A stretch of DNA of 64,000 bases from Pseudomonas graminis (GTDB lineage Bacteria; Pseudomonadota; Gammaproteobacteria; Pseudomonadales; Pseudomonadaceae): positions 62,001 through 126,000 of the forward strand of contig NZ_MTSB01000011.1 of the NCBI RefSeq assembly GCF_002093745.1, written 5' to 3'. This document shows, in pieces, positions 17,706 through 27,287 of this stretch. The notes beneath the pieces are model-generated. The model was not told the origin of the DNA and ran no database searches. It saw only the letters and a program-made list of their open reading frames with translations. The translations under genes and the position numbers were made by a program. Each line of letters begins with the position of its first letter. Within the stretch, counting starts at the first letter, position 1.

Positions 17706-19988
17706 ATGAGCTTCGGCGCCGATGAAGAAATCCTTCAGGATTTTCTGGTAGAGGCCGGCGAAATTCTGGAGCAGTTGTCAGAACAATTGGTCGAGCTGGA
17801 AAGCCGACCGGATGATGCTGATCTGCTCAATGCAATTTTTCGCGGTTTTCACACTGTAAAAGGCGGCGCCGGCTTCCTCCAGCTCCATGAGCTGGTGGAG
17901 TGCTGCCACATCGCCGAAAACGTGTTCGACATCCTCCGCAAGGGTGAGCGTCGCGTTGATTCCGAGCTGATGGATGTGGTCCTGGAGGCTCTGGACACCG
18001 TCAACAGCATGTTCGGTCAAGTACGTGAGCGGACTGACGTCACGCCGGCGACGCCAGAGCTGCTGGCCGCCTTGTCGCGGCTGGCCGAGCCACAGTCTGC
18101 CGACGTGGTCGAAGCGCCTGAGCCAGAACCGGAGCCAGAACCAGTGGTCGAGGCTGTTGCCCCGGCGGCGGCTCAGGCCGGTGGTGACGACATCACTGAC
18201 GACGAGTTCGAGCAATTGCTGGATTCGCTGCACGGCGCCAACCCGGTAGCCGCCGTTGCGCCAGCAACGGCCACCGCGACTGCCGCCGCTGCTGCACCCG
18301 CGGGCGATGAAATCACCGATCAGGAATTCGAATCGCTGCTCGATCAGTTGCACGGCAAGGGCAAATTTGCGCCCGACGCCGCCGCCGCTCCGGCACCTGC
18401 TGCCAAGAGCGCAAGCGCAGCGCCTGCCGGTGACGAAATCACTGATGATGAATTCGAGGCCCTGCTGGATCAGTTGCATGGCAAAGGTTCTTTCGACGCC
18501 GCAGTAGTCGCTCCGGTGGCCGCTGCACCGGCGGCCGCAGCCGTTGCTGCCAAGGCTCCGCCTGCCGCGAAGGCATCGGACGAAATCACCGATAACGAAT
18601 TTGAAAACCTGCTCGACGAGCTGCATGGCAAGGGCAAATTCGAACCTGGAGCTGTTGTTGCCAAGGCACCAGCCCCGGTGGCTGCCGCTCCGGCGCCTGT
18701 TGCCAAGCCTGCCGCAGCGCCTGCACCGGCTGCGAAGGCCGAGCCAGCCAAGCCCGCTGCTGCTCCGGCACCGGCACGCGCTGCCGCGCCTCCGAGTGAA
18801 AAACCGGTCGCGACCGAAGCTGAAACCACTGTTCGTGTTGATACCGCCCGCCTGGACGAGATCATGAACATGGTCGGCGAGTTGGTCCTGGTGCGTAACC
18901 GTCTGGTTCGTCTGGGTCTCAATAGCGGCGACGAAGCCATGTCCAAGGCGGTTTCCAACCTGGACGTGGTGACCGCCGACCTGCAGACCGCGGTGATGAA
19001 AACCCGCATGCAGCCGATCAAGAAAGTGTTCGGTCGCTTCCCGCGTCTGGTTCGCGACCTGGCCCGCCAGCTCAAGAAAGAGATCAACCTGGAACTGGTC
19101 GGCGAAGAAACCGACCTCGACAAGAACCTCGTAGAGGCGCTTGCCGACCCGCTGGTCCACTTGGTGCGCAACGCGGTCGATCACGGTATCGAAACCCCGG
19201 AAGAGCGCGAAGCCACCGGCAAGTCTCGCGGCGGTCGGGTCATTCTTTCGGCAGAGCAGGAAGGCGACCATATCCTGCTGTCGATTTCCGATGACGGCAA
19301 AGGCATGGACCCTAACGTCCTGCGCTCCATTGCGGTCAAGCGTGGCGTCATGGACAAGGATGCGGCTGATCGGTTGAGCGACACCGATTGCTACAACCTG
19401 ATCTTTGCCCCGGGCTTCTCGACCAAGACCGAGATTTCCGACGTCTCTGGCCGTGGTGTGGGCATGGACGTGGTGAAAACCAAGATTTCCCAGCTCAACG
19501 GCTCGATCAATATCTACTCGACCAAGGGCCAGGGTTCCAAGATCGTCATCAAGGTCCCGTTGACCCTGGCGATCATGCCGACCCTGATGGTGATGCTGGG
19601 CAACCAGGCATTCGCCTTCCCATTGGTCAACGTCAACGAAATCTTCCACCTGAACCTGTCGACAACCAACGTGGTTGACGGTCAGGAAGTGGTGATCGTT
19701 CGTGACAAGGCCTTGCCGCTGTTTTACCTCAAGCGCTGGCTGGTCAGTTCGGCCGCTCATGAAGAGCAGCGAGAAGGGCACGTCGTGATTCTGACGGTGG
19801 GCACTCAGCGGATCGGCTTCGTTGTCGATCAGCTGGTCGGTCAGGAAGAGGTGGTTATCAAACCGCTGGGCAAGATGCTGCAGGGTACGCCAGGTATGTC
19901 GGGCGCCACCATTACCGGTGACGGTCGTATTGCCTTGATTCTCGATGTACCCAGCATGCTCAAGCGTTACGCCGCACGGCGTATTTGA
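17706..19988 (+). CDS. cheA: CheA chemotaxis histidine kinase with four repeated linker motifs
   Basis: 760 residues. The P1 Hpt domain has phospho-acceptor His49 in [10 protein letters not shown]. From about 130 to 370 the protein is Ala/Pro-rich linker with four copies of D-E-I-T-D-x-E-F-E-x-L-L-D-x-L-H-G at about 161-177, 201-221, 242-262 and 292-312, and no recognisable P2 domain. Dimerisation (about 375-440), ATPase ([29 protein letters not shown]) and a C-terminal CheW-like domain follow. It phosphorylates CheY and CheB from receptor arrays. The repeats look like the localisation motifs known from Vibrio CheA, which bind ParP/ParC; both partners are encoded nearby. Confidence 0.96.
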   Translation: MSFGADEEILQDFLVEAGEILEQLSEQLVELESRPDDADLLNAIFRGFHTVKGGAGFLQLHELVECCHIAENVFDILRKGERRVDSELMDVVLEALDTVNSMFGQVRERTDVTPATPELLAALSRLAEPQSADVVEAPEPEPEPEPVVEAVAPAAAQAGGDDITDDEFEQLLDSLHGANPVAAVAPATATATAAAAAPAGDEITDQEFESLLDQLHGKGKFAPDAAAAPAPAAKSASAAPAGDEITDDEFEALLDQLHGKGSFDAAVVAPVAAAPAAAAVAAKAPPAAKASDEITDNEFENLLDELHGKGKFEPGAVVAKAPAPVAAAPAPVAKPAAAPAPAAKAEPAKPAAAPAPARAAAPPSEKPVATEAETTVRVDTARLDEIMNMVGELVLVRNRLVRLGLNSGDEAMSKAVSNLDVVTADLQTAVMKTRMQPIKKVFGRFPRLVRDLARQLKKEINLELVGEETDLDKNLVEALADPLVHLVRNAVDHGIETPEEREATGKSRGGRVILSAEQEGDHILLSISDDGKGMDPNVLRSIAVKRGVMDKDAADRLSDTDCYNLIFAPGFSTKTEISDVSGRGVGMDVVKTKISQLNGSINIYSTKGQGSKIVIKVPLTLAIMPTLMVMLGNQAFAFPLVNVNEIFHLNLSTTNVVDGQEVVIVRDKALPLFYLKRWLVSSAAHEEQREGHVVILTVGTQRIGFVVDQLVGQEEVVIKPLGKMLQGTPGMSGATITGDGRIALILDVPSMLKRYAARRI

Positions 19989-20038
19989 ATCCGGGGTTGC
20001 GGGCAGCCTGGCTGCCTGCAGCACCTATTGGAGTGTTT

Positions 20039-21223
20039 ATGGCAGTCAAGGTCCTGGTGGTGGATGATTCCGGTTTCTTCCGCCGCCGCGTCACGGAAAT
20101 TCTTTCTTCGGACCCCAACATCGTAGTTGTCGGCACCGCCACCAACGGCAAGGAAGCGATTGAGCAGGCGCTGGCGCTCAAGCCTGACGTCATCACCATG
20201 GACTACGAAATGCCGATGATGGATGGCATTACGGCAGTCCGCCATATCATGCAGCGCATTCCCACCCCGGTCTTGATGTTCTCGTCGCTGACGCACGAAG
20301 GTGCGCGCGTGACGCTGGACGCGCTCGATGCCGGCGCCGTGGATTTCCTGCCCAAGAATTTCGAAGACATTTCGCGCAATCCGCAGAAGGTCAAGCAACT
20401 GCTGTGCGAGAAGATCAACAGCATTTCGCGCAGCAACCGTCGTTCGAGCGGTTTCGGCTCGGCGAGCGCTGCCTCGTCGGCACCGGCGGCCGCCACGCCT
20501 TCGACCCTGTCCAGTCGCGCCGCTGCGCCTGCGCCCTCGGCAACCGCGCCGGCCCGAACCGCACCGGCTCGTACGGCCGCGCCAGCGCCGGCCCCGGCGG
20601 CTCATGGACATGCTCATCATGCGCCTGCGCACCCGGTAACCACCGGCACCGCCAAGCGCAAAGCCTATAAGCTGGTCGCCATCGGCACCTCGACGGGCGG
20701 TCCGGTTGCCCTGCAACGGGTACTGACCCAGCTGCCAGCCAATTTTCCGGCACCTCTGGTGCTGATCCAGCACATGCCGGCAGCCTTCACCAAGGCCTTT
20801 GCCGAGCGTCTCGACAAACTGTGCAAGATCAGCGTCAAGGAAGCGGAAGACGGTGATGTGCTGCGTCCGGGTCTGGCGTTGCTGGCGCCTGGCGGCAAGC
20901 AGATGATGGTGGACGCTCGTGGCACGGTGAAGATCCTGCCAGGCGACGAACGCCTGAACTACAAGCCCTGTGTGGACATCACCTTCGGCTCGGCAGCCAA
21001 ATCCTACGGAGACAAAGTGCTCTCGGTGGTCTTGACCGGCATGGGCGCTGATGGCCGCGAGGGTGCTCGCTTGCTCAAGCAGGCCGGCAGTACCGTGTGG
21101 GCGCAGGATGAAGCAAGCTGCGTGATCTATGGCATGCCAATGGCAATCGTCAAGGCGGAGCTCGCCGACGCGATCTACAGCCTGGATGACATCGGCCGGC
21201 ACCTGGTCGAGGCCTGTCTCTGA
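20039..21223 (+). CDS. cheB: CheB chemoreceptor methylesterase/deamidase
   Basis: 394 residues from the ATG at 20039. An N-terminal receiver with phospho-acceptor D55 (VITMDYEMP), an Ala/Pro/His-rich linker (about 140-205), then the esterase domain with nucleophile Ser in GTSTGGP, His in IQHMP and Asp in [11 protein letters not shown]. It removes methyl groups from receptors when phosphorylated by CheA. Its last base is the first base of motC. Confidence 0.96.
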   Translation: MAVKVLVVDDSGFFRRRVTEILSSDPNIVVVGTATNGKEAIEQALALKPDVITMDYEMPMMDGITAVRHIMQRIPTPVLMFSSLTHEGARVTLDALDAGAVDFLPKNFEDISRNPQKVKQLLCEKINSISRSNRRSSGFGSASAASSAPAAATPSTLSSRAAAPAPSATAPARTAPARTAAPAPAPAAHGHAHHAPAHPVTTGTAKRKAYKLVAIGTSTGGPVALQRVLTQLPANFPAPLVLIQHMPAAFTKAFAERLDKLCKISVKEAEDGDVLRPGLALLAPGGKQMMVDARGTVKILPGDERLNYKPCVDITFGSAAKSYGDKVLSVVLTGMGADGREGARLLKQAGSTVWAQDEASCVIYGMPMAIVKAELADAIYSLDDIGRHLVEACL

Positions 21224-21963
21224 TGGATGTACTGAGTCTTATCGGTCTGATCCTGGCCTTTGTCGCGATCATCGGCGGTAACTTCCTTGAAGGCGGCCAC
21301 CTGGGGGCATTGCTCAACGGCCCGGCAGCTTTGATCGTGCTGGGCGGTACACTCGGCGCGTCGCTGTTGCAGTCACCGATGAGCGCGTTCATGCGTGCCA
21401 TGAAGATCGTCCGATGGATTCTTTTCCCCCCTCGTATCGATCTGCCCGGCGGAGTCGACCGGGTCATAGGCTGGAGCATGACCGCCCGCAAGGAAGGTTT
21501 GCTGGGGCTGGAAACAGTGGCTGATGCCGAGCCTGACAGCTATGCCCGCAAAGGCCTGCAACTGTTGGTCGACGGGGCTGAGCCTGCGGCGATTCGCAGC
21601 ATTCTGGAAGTTGATTTCATCACTCAGGAAACCCGCGATATTCAGGCTGCCAAGGTCTTCGAAAGCATGGGCGGCTATGCGCCGACCGTGGGCATCATCG
21701 GCGCGGTGATGGGGCTGATTCACGTGATGGGCAACCTGGCTGACCCGAGTCAGTTGGGCAGCGGCATCGCAGTGGCTTTCGTCGCCACCATCTACGGCGT
21801 GGCCGTTGCCAACCTGATCCTGCTGCCCGTGGCCAACAAGCTCAAGGGTATTGCCCATCGTCAGTCGCGTTACCGCGAAATGCTGCTGGAAGGCCTGTTG
21901 TCCATCGCCGAGGGTGAAAACCCGCGCTCCATCGAACTCAAGCTGCAAGGCTTCATGGAGTAA
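21223..21963 (+). CDS. motC: MotC, MotA-type flagellar stator subunit
   Basis: 246 residues with four membrane helices. Similar to MotA but of the second Pseudomonas stator pair, MotCD, which supports swarming and motion in viscous media. Family segments: GGNFLEGGHLGALLNGPA near the start and GGYAPTVGIIGAVMGLIHVM before the third helix, with conserved Pro. The ATG overlaps the cheB stop; motD follows after six bases. Confidence 0.95.
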   Translation: MDVLSLIGLILAFVAIIGGNFLEGGHLGALLNGPAALIVLGGTLGASLLQSPMSAFMRAMKIVRWILFPPRIDLPGGVDRVIGWSMTARKEGLLGLETVADAEPDSYARKGLQLLVDGAEPAAIRSILEVDFITQETRDIQAAKVFESMGGYAPTVGIIGAVMGLIHVMGNLADPSQLGSGIAVAFVATIYGVAVANLILLPVANKLKGIAHRQSRYREMLLEGLLSIAEGENPRSIELKLQGFME

Positions 21964-21969
21964 CAGTGC

Positions 21970-22860
21970 ATGGCTCGCCGACGTCAGCCCGAGGAACACG
22001 AAAATCATGAACGCTGGCTGGTGTCTTATGCCGACTTCATTACGTTGTTGTTCGCGTTTTTCGTGGTGATGTATTCGATTTCCTCGATCAACGAAGGCAA
22101 GTACAAAATCCTGTCCCAGGCGCTGGTGGGGGTGTTCAACGACACCGAACGGACCATGAAGCCGATCCCCATCGGCGAGCAGCGTCCGGTGTCGGTAAAG
22201 CCTGCCGAACCCTTGCTCAAGGACAGCGAGCAGACCGACGCCGGTATCGGCCAGGCCTCTGATGACCCGTTGCAGACCATCGCTCAGGATGTGCGCGATG
22301 CGTTCGGGGACCTGATCAAGTCCGATCAGATGACCGTGCGCGGCAACGAGCTGTGGATCGAGATCGAACTCAACTCCAGTCTTTTGTTTGTCAGTGGCGA
22401 TGCCATGCCCAGTGACAAGGCGTTCACCATCATCGAAAAGGTCTCCGGCATCGTCAAACGCTTCGACAACCCGATCCACGTCGAGGGGTTTACTGACGAC
22501 CAGCCGATCAGCACTGCACAGTTCCCGACCAACTGGGAGCTGTCTTCGGCGCGGTCTGCCAGCATCGTGCGCATGCTGGCCATGGACGGCGTCAATCCGG
22601 CGCGGCTTGCCTCTGTCGGTTACGGTGAGTTTCAACCCATTGCGTCTAATGCCACCGCTGCCGGGCGTGCCAAAAATCGCCGTGTGGTGCTGGTTATCTC
22701 GCGAAACCTGGACGTTCGCCGCAGTTTGACCAGTGCCGGCTCAGCCAATGTGCAACCTGATGCGGCGTTAAGGCGTGCTGGCACACAAACTGCACCGGTG
22801 CCAGCAAAGCCGCCGGTACGTGCGAACGCCGTCAATTCTCCGTCACCCGCCCTCCAATAA
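21970..22860 (+). CDS. motD: MotD, MotB-type flagellar stator subunit
   Basis: 296 residues. One membrane helix at about 18-40 contains the proton-carrying Asp in WLVSYADFITLLFAFF. The OmpA-like peptidoglycan-binding domain (about 130-250) has VEGFTDDQPISTAQFPTNWELS-like sequence, then a Pro/Ala-rich tail. It forms the MotC4-MotD2 proton channel anchored to the cell wall. Confidence 0.95.
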   Translation: MARRRQPEEHENHERWLVSYADFITLLFAFFVVMYSISSINEGKYKILSQALVGVFNDTERTMKPIPIGEQRPVSVKPAEPLLKDSEQTDAGIGQASDDPLQTIAQDVRDAFGDLIKSDQMTVRGNELWIEIELNSSLLFVSGDAMPSDKAFTIIEKVSGIVKRFDNPIHVEGFTDDQPISTAQFPTNWELSSARSASIVRMLAMDGVNPARLASVGYGEFQPIASNATAAGRAKNRRVVLVISRNLDVRRSLTSAGSANVQPDAALRRAGTQTAPVPAKPPVRANAVNSPSPALQ

Positions 22861-22902
22861 TCGTATCGGTATGGTCTTCGCTGTACGGAAGGAAAAACAT
22901 CA

Positions 22903-23691
22903 ATGAGAGTGTGGGCAGTAGCCAATCAGAAAGGTGGAGTCGGAAAGACCACCACGACCATTGCCCTGGCCGGTTTGCTGGCCGATGCAGGCAAGCGTGT
23001 GGTCGTTGTCGATCTGGATCCCCACGGCTCCATGACCAGTTATTTCGGGCACAATCCGGACGAACTGGAACACAGCGCTTTTGATCTGTTTTTGCACAAA
23101 GGCGCGGTGCCGGACGGTCTTCCTGCGCAATTGCTGTTGCCTACCAGCGACAAGCGTATTTCCCTGATCCCGTCGAGTACCGCGCTGGCCACGCTTGAGC
23201 GGCAATCGCCTGGCCAGAGCGGTCTTGGTCTGGTGATCGCCAAGAGTCTTGCCCAGTTATGGCAGGATTTTGACTATGCGCTGATCGACAGTCCGCCGTT
23301 GCTGGGCGTACTCATGGTCAATGCGCTGGCCGCAAGCCAGCAGCTGGCAATTCCGGTTCAGACCGAGTTTCTGGCTGTAAAAGGCCTGGAGCGCATGGTC
23401 AATACGTTGGCGATGATCAACCGTTCGCGCAAGGTGCCGTTGCCTTACACCATCGTGCCGACGCTGTTCGACCGCCGTACCCAGGCGTCGATGGGCACCC
23501 TGAAGCTGTTGCGTGACAGTTTCCCCGAGCATGTCTGGCAGGCCTACGTGCCGGTGGATACACGCCTTCGGGACGCGAGCCGTCTGGGCCTGACACCGTC
23601 GCAAAACGACAGCAAGAGCCGCGGTGTGATTGCTTACCGCGCCTTGCTTAAACACATGCTCGCCGAGCAGCTCAATGCTCAGGTGGCCTGA
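22903..23691 (+). CDS. parC: ParC, ParA-type ATPase for polar chemotaxis arrays
   Basis: 262 residues. A ParA/Soj-like ATPase with deviant Walker A QKGGVGKT (residues 8-15), VVVDLDPHG and LIDSPPLLG. It is not the chromosome-partition ParA: there is no ParB gene, and it sits between motD and a CheW-like gene as in other polar flagellates. In Vibrio the equivalent protein, ParC, tethers chemotaxis arrays to the pole so that each daughter inherits one. Function here is inferred from context. Confidence 0.88.
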   Translation: MRVWAVANQKGGVGKTTTTIALAGLLADAGKRVVVVDLDPHGSMTSYFGHNPDELEHSAFDLFLHKGAVPDGLPAQLLLPTSDKRISLIPSSTALATLERQSPGQSGLGLVIAKSLAQLWQDFDYALIDSPPLLGVLMVNALAASQQLAIPVQTEFLAVKGLERMVNTLAMINRSRKVPLPYTIVPTLFDRRTQASMGTLKLLRDSFPEHVWQAYVPVDTRLRDASRLGLTPSQNDSKSRGVIAYRALLKHMLAEQLNAQVA

Positions 23692-23721
23692 CGTGAACGT
23701 CTACTCTTTCTGCACAGTTCG

Positions 23722-23750
23722 CTCAAGTGATGCCTCAATGCGGCCGATAA
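23722..23750 (+). promoter_or_regulatory. Sigma-28 (FliA) promoter of parP-cheW
   Basis: CTCAAG at 23722-23727 and GCCGATAA at 23743-23750 with a 15-base spacer. The -10 element is a perfect match. The RNA would start near 23757, leaving a short leader before the parP ATG at 23794. This splits parP-cheW-DUF2802 from the upstream che genes as a late-class unit. Confidence 0.8.
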
Positions 23751-23793
23751 CTCTATCAGGCTGCACATGCTCCATTTTTCGTTGGGCCCCGGT

Positions 23794-24681
23794 ATGAACC
23801 GCCCTGTAGAAGTTGCAACACGACCCAAGCTGGCTTTGCAGTCCTATCTGGACGCATTGCTGTACGACGCGACCGAAGAGCCTGAAACGCTCTCCGACAG
23901 CATCGACGAATTTCAGGCCGCCGTGCTCGAAGAGCAGGCGTTTGATGCGCGGATGCAAGCGCAGCTCAAGCCTTTGGCGGCCGCCGTAGCCGCACCGGCA
24001 GCGGTGGCCGTGGCTGTCAAGGTAGCGGCGCCTGTTGCGGTGCCGGCGCCAGTGATTGAAGTCGCTCCGGTGATCGTTGCCGAGGCGGTGCAGGTTGAAA
24101 CGCTAAAGGTTGAAACGGCGGTGCCGACAGTAGATCTGGTCGAGCCTGTCGCTGAACTGAGCACGCTGGTGACCCAGCGGACTCCGACGCCGCCACCGAC
24201 CAGCGATGGTCGCCCGGCGTGGGCTGCCGAACCGTTTGAATGCCTGTTGTTCGACGTGGCCGGTCTGACACTGGCGGTGCCACTGGTCTGTCTGGGATCG
24301 ATTTATCCGCTGGCAGGCCAGGAGTTGACGCCGCTGTTCGGTCAGCCGGACTGGTTTCTCGGGATCCTGCCCAGCCAGGCAGGCAACCTGAAAGTATTGG
24401 ATACCGCGCGCTGGATCATGCCTGATCGCTACCGCGACGATTTTCGCCAGGGATTGCAGTATGTGATCTCGGTGCAGGGATACGAGTGGGGGCTGGCGGT
24501 GCATCAGGTCAGTCGTTCGTTGCGTCTTGATCCGAACGAGATCAAATGGCGCACGCAACGCGGTCAGCGCCCATGGTTGGCGGGTACGGTGATTGAACAC
24601 ATGTGCGCGTTGCTGGATGTTGCAGAGTTGGCCGAGTTGATAGCCAGTGGCGCGGTCAAGCAGTTGAACAAGTCTAAATAA
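23794..24681 (+). CDS. parP: ParP, CheW-like array-localisation protein
   Basis: 295 residues from the ATG at 23794 (MNRPVEVATRPKLALQSYLD). An N-terminal segment ending in an Ala/Val/Pro-rich linker (about 60-130) leads to a C-terminal CheW-like domain (about 150-290) with FECLLFDVAGLTLAVPLVCLG. In Vibrio, ParP links ParC to CheA and stops CheA leaving the array. An ATG at 23767 is also in frame, but it lies only about ten bases past the predicted transcription start. Confidence 0.85.
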   Translation: MNRPVEVATRPKLALQSYLDALLYDATEEPETLSDSIDEFQAAVLEEQAFDARMQAQLKPLAAAVAAPAAVAVAVKVAAPVAVPAPVIEVAPVIVAEAVQVETLKVETAVPTVDLVEPVAELSTLVTQRTPTPPPTSDGRPAWAAEPFECLLFDVAGLTLAVPLVCLGSIYPLAGQELTPLFGQPDWFLGILPSQAGNLKVLDTARWIMPDRYRDDFRQGLQYVISVQGYEWGLAVHQVSRSLRLDPNEIKWRTQRGQRPWLAGTVIEHMCALLDVAELAELIASGAVKQLNKSK

Positions 24682-24738
24682 TCATGGGCAGGCGCCAGTG
24701 GCGTTACCCGCAAAGAACACACGTGAGGGGTTGGGGTT

Positions 24739-25218
24739 ATGAATAAGTCGTCTGCACAAGGTTCCGAAGATCCGATCCTGCAATGGGTTACATTCCGCCT
24801 GGACAACGAGTCCTATGGCATCAATGTCATGCAGGTGCAGGAAGTGCTGCGCTACACCGAAATCGCTCCGGTTCCGGGTGCTCCAAGCTACGTGCTGGGC
24901 ATCATCAACCTGCGCGGTAATGTCGTGACCGTGATAGACACCCGTCAGCGCTTTGGCCTGGCACCGGTTGAAGTCAGCGACAACACGCGTATCGTGATCA
25001 TCGAAGCCGACAAGCAAGTGGTCGGTATTCTGGTCGACAGCGTGGCGGAAGTGGTTTACTTGCGCCAGTCTGAAGTCGAAACCGCGCCTAACGTCGGTAA
25101 CGACGAGTCGGCCAAGTTCATTCAGGGCGTCTGCAACAAGAACGGCGAGCTGTTGATTCTGGTCGAACTGGACAAAATGATGTCCGAAGAAGAGTGGTCC
25201 GAACTGGAGAGCATCTGA
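24739..25218 (+). CDS. cheW: CheW chemotaxis coupling protein
   Basis: 159 residues, one CheW domain. Bridges receptors and CheA in the array. Conserved blocks: QWVTFRLDNESYGINVMQVQEV-type opening, VPGAPSYVLGIINLRGNVVTVID in the middle and LVDSVAEV. It follows parP by 57 bases, and its stop directly abuts the next start. Confidence 0.96.
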   Translation: MNKSSAQGSEDPILQWVTFRLDNESYGINVMQVQEVLRYTEIAPVPGAPSYVLGIINLRGNVVTVIDTRQRFGLAPVEVSDNTRIVIIEADKQVVGILVDSVAEVVYLRQSEVETAPNVGNDESAKFIQGVCNKNGELLILVELDKMMSEEEWSELESI

Positions 25219-25620
25219 TTGATCGTTGAGGTAGCTGTCGTCTTTCTGGCCATTCTCTGGGGCGTGACCCTGTTCATGTTCCTGGCCCATACCAGGCGTC
25301 AGCGCAAGCTTGATGCCGAGCGTGATGAGGCGGCTGCCTTGCGTGATCAGCGGATCAAGGAGTTGGCCAGGCGTCTGGACAACTACCAGAACGGTACGGT
25401 GCGCATGGGCGAAGCCTTGCACGAACTGCGCGCCACCGTTGCGCCGTTGCCGGACAAGCTCACCGCACTGGAACAGCGCGATCCCTCCACGCTGTCCTTC
25501 GCCCAGGCCGCCCGGCTGGTTGGCATGGGTGCCAGCATCGACGAACTCACCCAGTCCTGCGGCCTCACCCAGGCTGAAGCGCAGTTGATGACCAAGCTGC
25601 ACGGTAATACCGCGGGCTAG
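25219..25620 (+). CDS. DUF2802 protein of unknown function
   Basis: 133 residues, TTG start immediately after the cheW stop. An N-terminal membrane helix (about 2-22) is followed by a charged helical region (about 25-85) and a C-terminal block AARLVGMGASIDELTQSCGLTQAEAQLM that looks like a small helix-turn-helix or DUF2802 motif. It is the last gene of the chemotaxis run in this and other Pseudomonas, so a flagellar or array role is plausible, but none is shown by sequence. Confidence 0.8.
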   Translation: MIVEVAVVFLAILWGVTLFMFLAHTRRQRKLDAERDEAAALRDQRIKELARRLDNYQNGTVRMGEALHELRATVAPLPDKLTALEQRDPSTLSFAQAARLVGMGASIDELTQSCGLTQAEAQLMTKLHGNTAG

Positions 25621-25659
25621 CCTCTCTCGCTACACCTCTTCGCTGCACACTCAAGGGTC

Positions 25660-25734
25660 GGACGCAGAGCGCCCAGACTGCATTCCGACGCTGGAGCGTG
25701 CTGAACGATAGCCTCAACTATCGTGCGACGCTCC
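25660..25734. terminator. REP-like repeat and hairpin between convergent genes
   Basis: Inner stem ACGATAG (25705-25711) and CTATCGT (25718-25724) around CCTCAA, with an outer stem GGAGCGT (25693-25699) and ACGCTCC (25728-25734). To the left, GGACGCAGAGCG at about 25660 is a partial copy of the palindrome found in the 116-bp repeats. No T-run, but the position between the cheW unit and apt suits a shared transcription end. Confidence 0.5.
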
Positions 25735-25794
25735 TGCAGAACGGCTGTTTTCCCGAGGCTTCAGGACGTGTGCAACTGTGAGCGTACAGCGCGC

Positions 25795-26343
25795 TTACTG
25801 TTCGTCCAGTGCAAACTCCGTCAGGCAAAATGTGGGGATTTCCAGGCCGTGCAGGCGTTTCGAACCGCCCAGCTCCGGCAGGTCGATGATCGCCGCTGCT
25901 TCGTGAACCTTGGCGCCCATGCGCCGGATCAGATTGGCAGCGGCAATCAAGGTGCCGCCGGTGGCGATCAGGTCATCGAACATCACCACGGAATCACCTT
26001 CGCACAGGCTGTCTGCATGGACCTCCAGATAGGCTTCGCCGTATTCGGTCTGATAGCCTTCGGACAGCACGTCAGCGGGCAGCTTGCCCTGTTTGCGGAA
26101 CAGTACCAGCGGCTTGTTCAATTGATACGCGACGACCGAACCGATCAGAAAACCACGCGCGTCCATGACGCCGATGTGGCTGAAGTCGGCTTCGATATAA
26201 CGCTGCACGAAGCTGTCGATGACCTGCCGGGTGGCTTTTGGCGACTGGAACAGAGGGGTGATGTCGCGAAACACCACGCCCGGTTTGGGGAAGTCTACGA
26301 CCGGGCGTATCAGGGCTTTGAAGTTCGGTTGATCGAAAGTCAT
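25795..26343 (-). CDS. apt: Adenine phosphoribosyltransferase
   Basis: 182 residues from the ATG at 26343 ([12 protein letters not shown]). Makes AMP from adenine and PRPP (purine salvage, cytoplasm). Recognisable: [17 protein letters not shown] at the start, the PRPP loop [14 protein letters not shown] with the Asp-Asp pair, and LFRKQGKLP. An upstream extension in the same frame has no family similarity and is excluded. Converges with the cheW unit and lies downstream of anr. Confidence 0.95.
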   Translation of the reverse strand: MTFDQPNFKALIRPVVDFPKPGVVFRDITPLFQSPKATRQVIDSFVQRYIEADFSHIGVMDARGFLIGSVVAYQLNKPLVLFRKQGKLPADVLSEGYQTEYGEAYLEVHADSLCEGDSVVMFDDLIATGGTLIAAANLIRRMGAKVHEAAAIIDLPELGGSKRLHGLEIPTFCLTEFALDEQ

Positions 26344-26404
26344 CGGGAGAATCCATGGCGGTTTTGGCTGACAGTTTAAGCCGACCTGCCAAAGATCGCA
26401 CGCC

Positions 26405-27136
26405 TCAGGTTTGCATCGAACCGCCTGCCAGCGCGCACAGGTCGATAGGGGCAAGGATATGGATCTCTTTGCCTTCTGAGTTGACCAGGTCATTTTGCTG
26501 AAACCGCGTGAACACCCGCGACACGGTTTCCACCGCCAGCCCGAGGTGATTACCGATTTCGTTGCGTGACATGCTCAGCCGGAACTGATTGGCCGAAAAG
26601 CCTCTCGCCCGGAAGCGCGCGGACAGATTGATCAGGAAAGTGGCAATGCGCTCGTCAGCGGTTTTCTTCGACAGCAACAGCATCATTTGTTGATCGTCAC
26701 GGATCTCGCGGCTCATCACGCGCATCAGTTGCCGACGCAGTTGCGGCAACTGCACCGAGAGTTCGTCCAGACGCTCGAACGGAATTTCGCACACCGAGGT
26801 GGTTTCCAGCGCCTGCGCTGAAACCGGGTAAGCCTCGGTGTCCATGCCGGACATGCCCACCAGTTCGCTGGGCAGATGAAAACCGGTGATCTGCTCTTCG
26901 CCGTTGTCGCTGATGCTGAAGGTTTTCAAGGCGCCGGAGCGTACGGCGTACACCGATTCGAAGGTATCGCCCTGACGAAACAGAAACTCGCCTTTTTTCA
27001 GAGGACGGCCTCGCTTGACGATCTGGTCCAGAGAGTCCATGTCTTCGAGATTCAGCGAGAGGGGCAGGCAGAGCGGTGCGAGGCTGCAATCCTTGCAGTG
27101 GGCTTGGGTATGAGCGCGTTTTACTGGCTCGGACAT
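26405..27136 (-). CDS. anr: Anr, oxygen-sensing transcription activator (FNR family)
   Basis: 243 residues. The N-terminal cysteines C14-x2-C17-x5-C23 and a fourth Cys in [10 protein letters not shown] bind the oxygen-labile 4Fe-4S cluster. A cyclic-nucleotide-binding-like beta-roll follows, then a helix-turn-helix [20 protein letters not shown] (about 190-210) that reads TTGAT-N4-ATCAA. A GTG one codon upstream is also possible. It switches on low-oxygen genes; hemN and the cco genes nearby are the expected targets. Confidence 0.95.
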   Translation of the reverse strand: MSEPVKRAHTQAHCKDCSLAPLCLPLSLNLEDMDSLDQIVKRGRPLKKGEFLFRQGDTFESVYAVRSGALKTFSISDNGEEQITGFHLPSELVGMSGMDTEAYPVSAQALETTSVCEIPFERLDELSVQLPQLRRQLMRVMSREIRDDQQMMLLLSKKTADERIATFLINLSARFRARGFSANQFRLSMSRNEIGNHLGLAVETVSRVFTRFQQNDLVNSEGKEIHILAPIDLCALAGGSMQT

Positions 27137-27225
27137 CACTTAATTCCTTGTGGGAAATCACACATAAGTCATAAGGGTAACTCACCCTTACCAGAGGGGG
27201 CCAGCGTCAAGGGCCATCTGTTTCA

Positions 27226-27252
27226 TCAAGTTTCCGCTCAACGCGCCGATAC
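27226..27252 (+). promoter_or_regulatory. Sigma-28 (FliA) promoter of the FlxA-like gene
   Basis: TCAAGTTT at 27226-27233, an 11-base spacer, and GCCGATAC at 27245-27252. This is almost the full sigma-28 consensus at the canonical spacing. The RNA would start near 27259, 29 bases before the ATG. Confidence 0.8.
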
Positions 27253-27287
27253 ATCTGTATCTCCTTCATCCACTCAGGATCTCTTGC

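Noticed and set aside
17778..20024. 748-codon open frame on the minus strand opposite cheA
   Set aside because: Shadow of cheA; low-complexity Gly/Arg/Ser blocks mirror the Ala/Pro linker on the coding strand.
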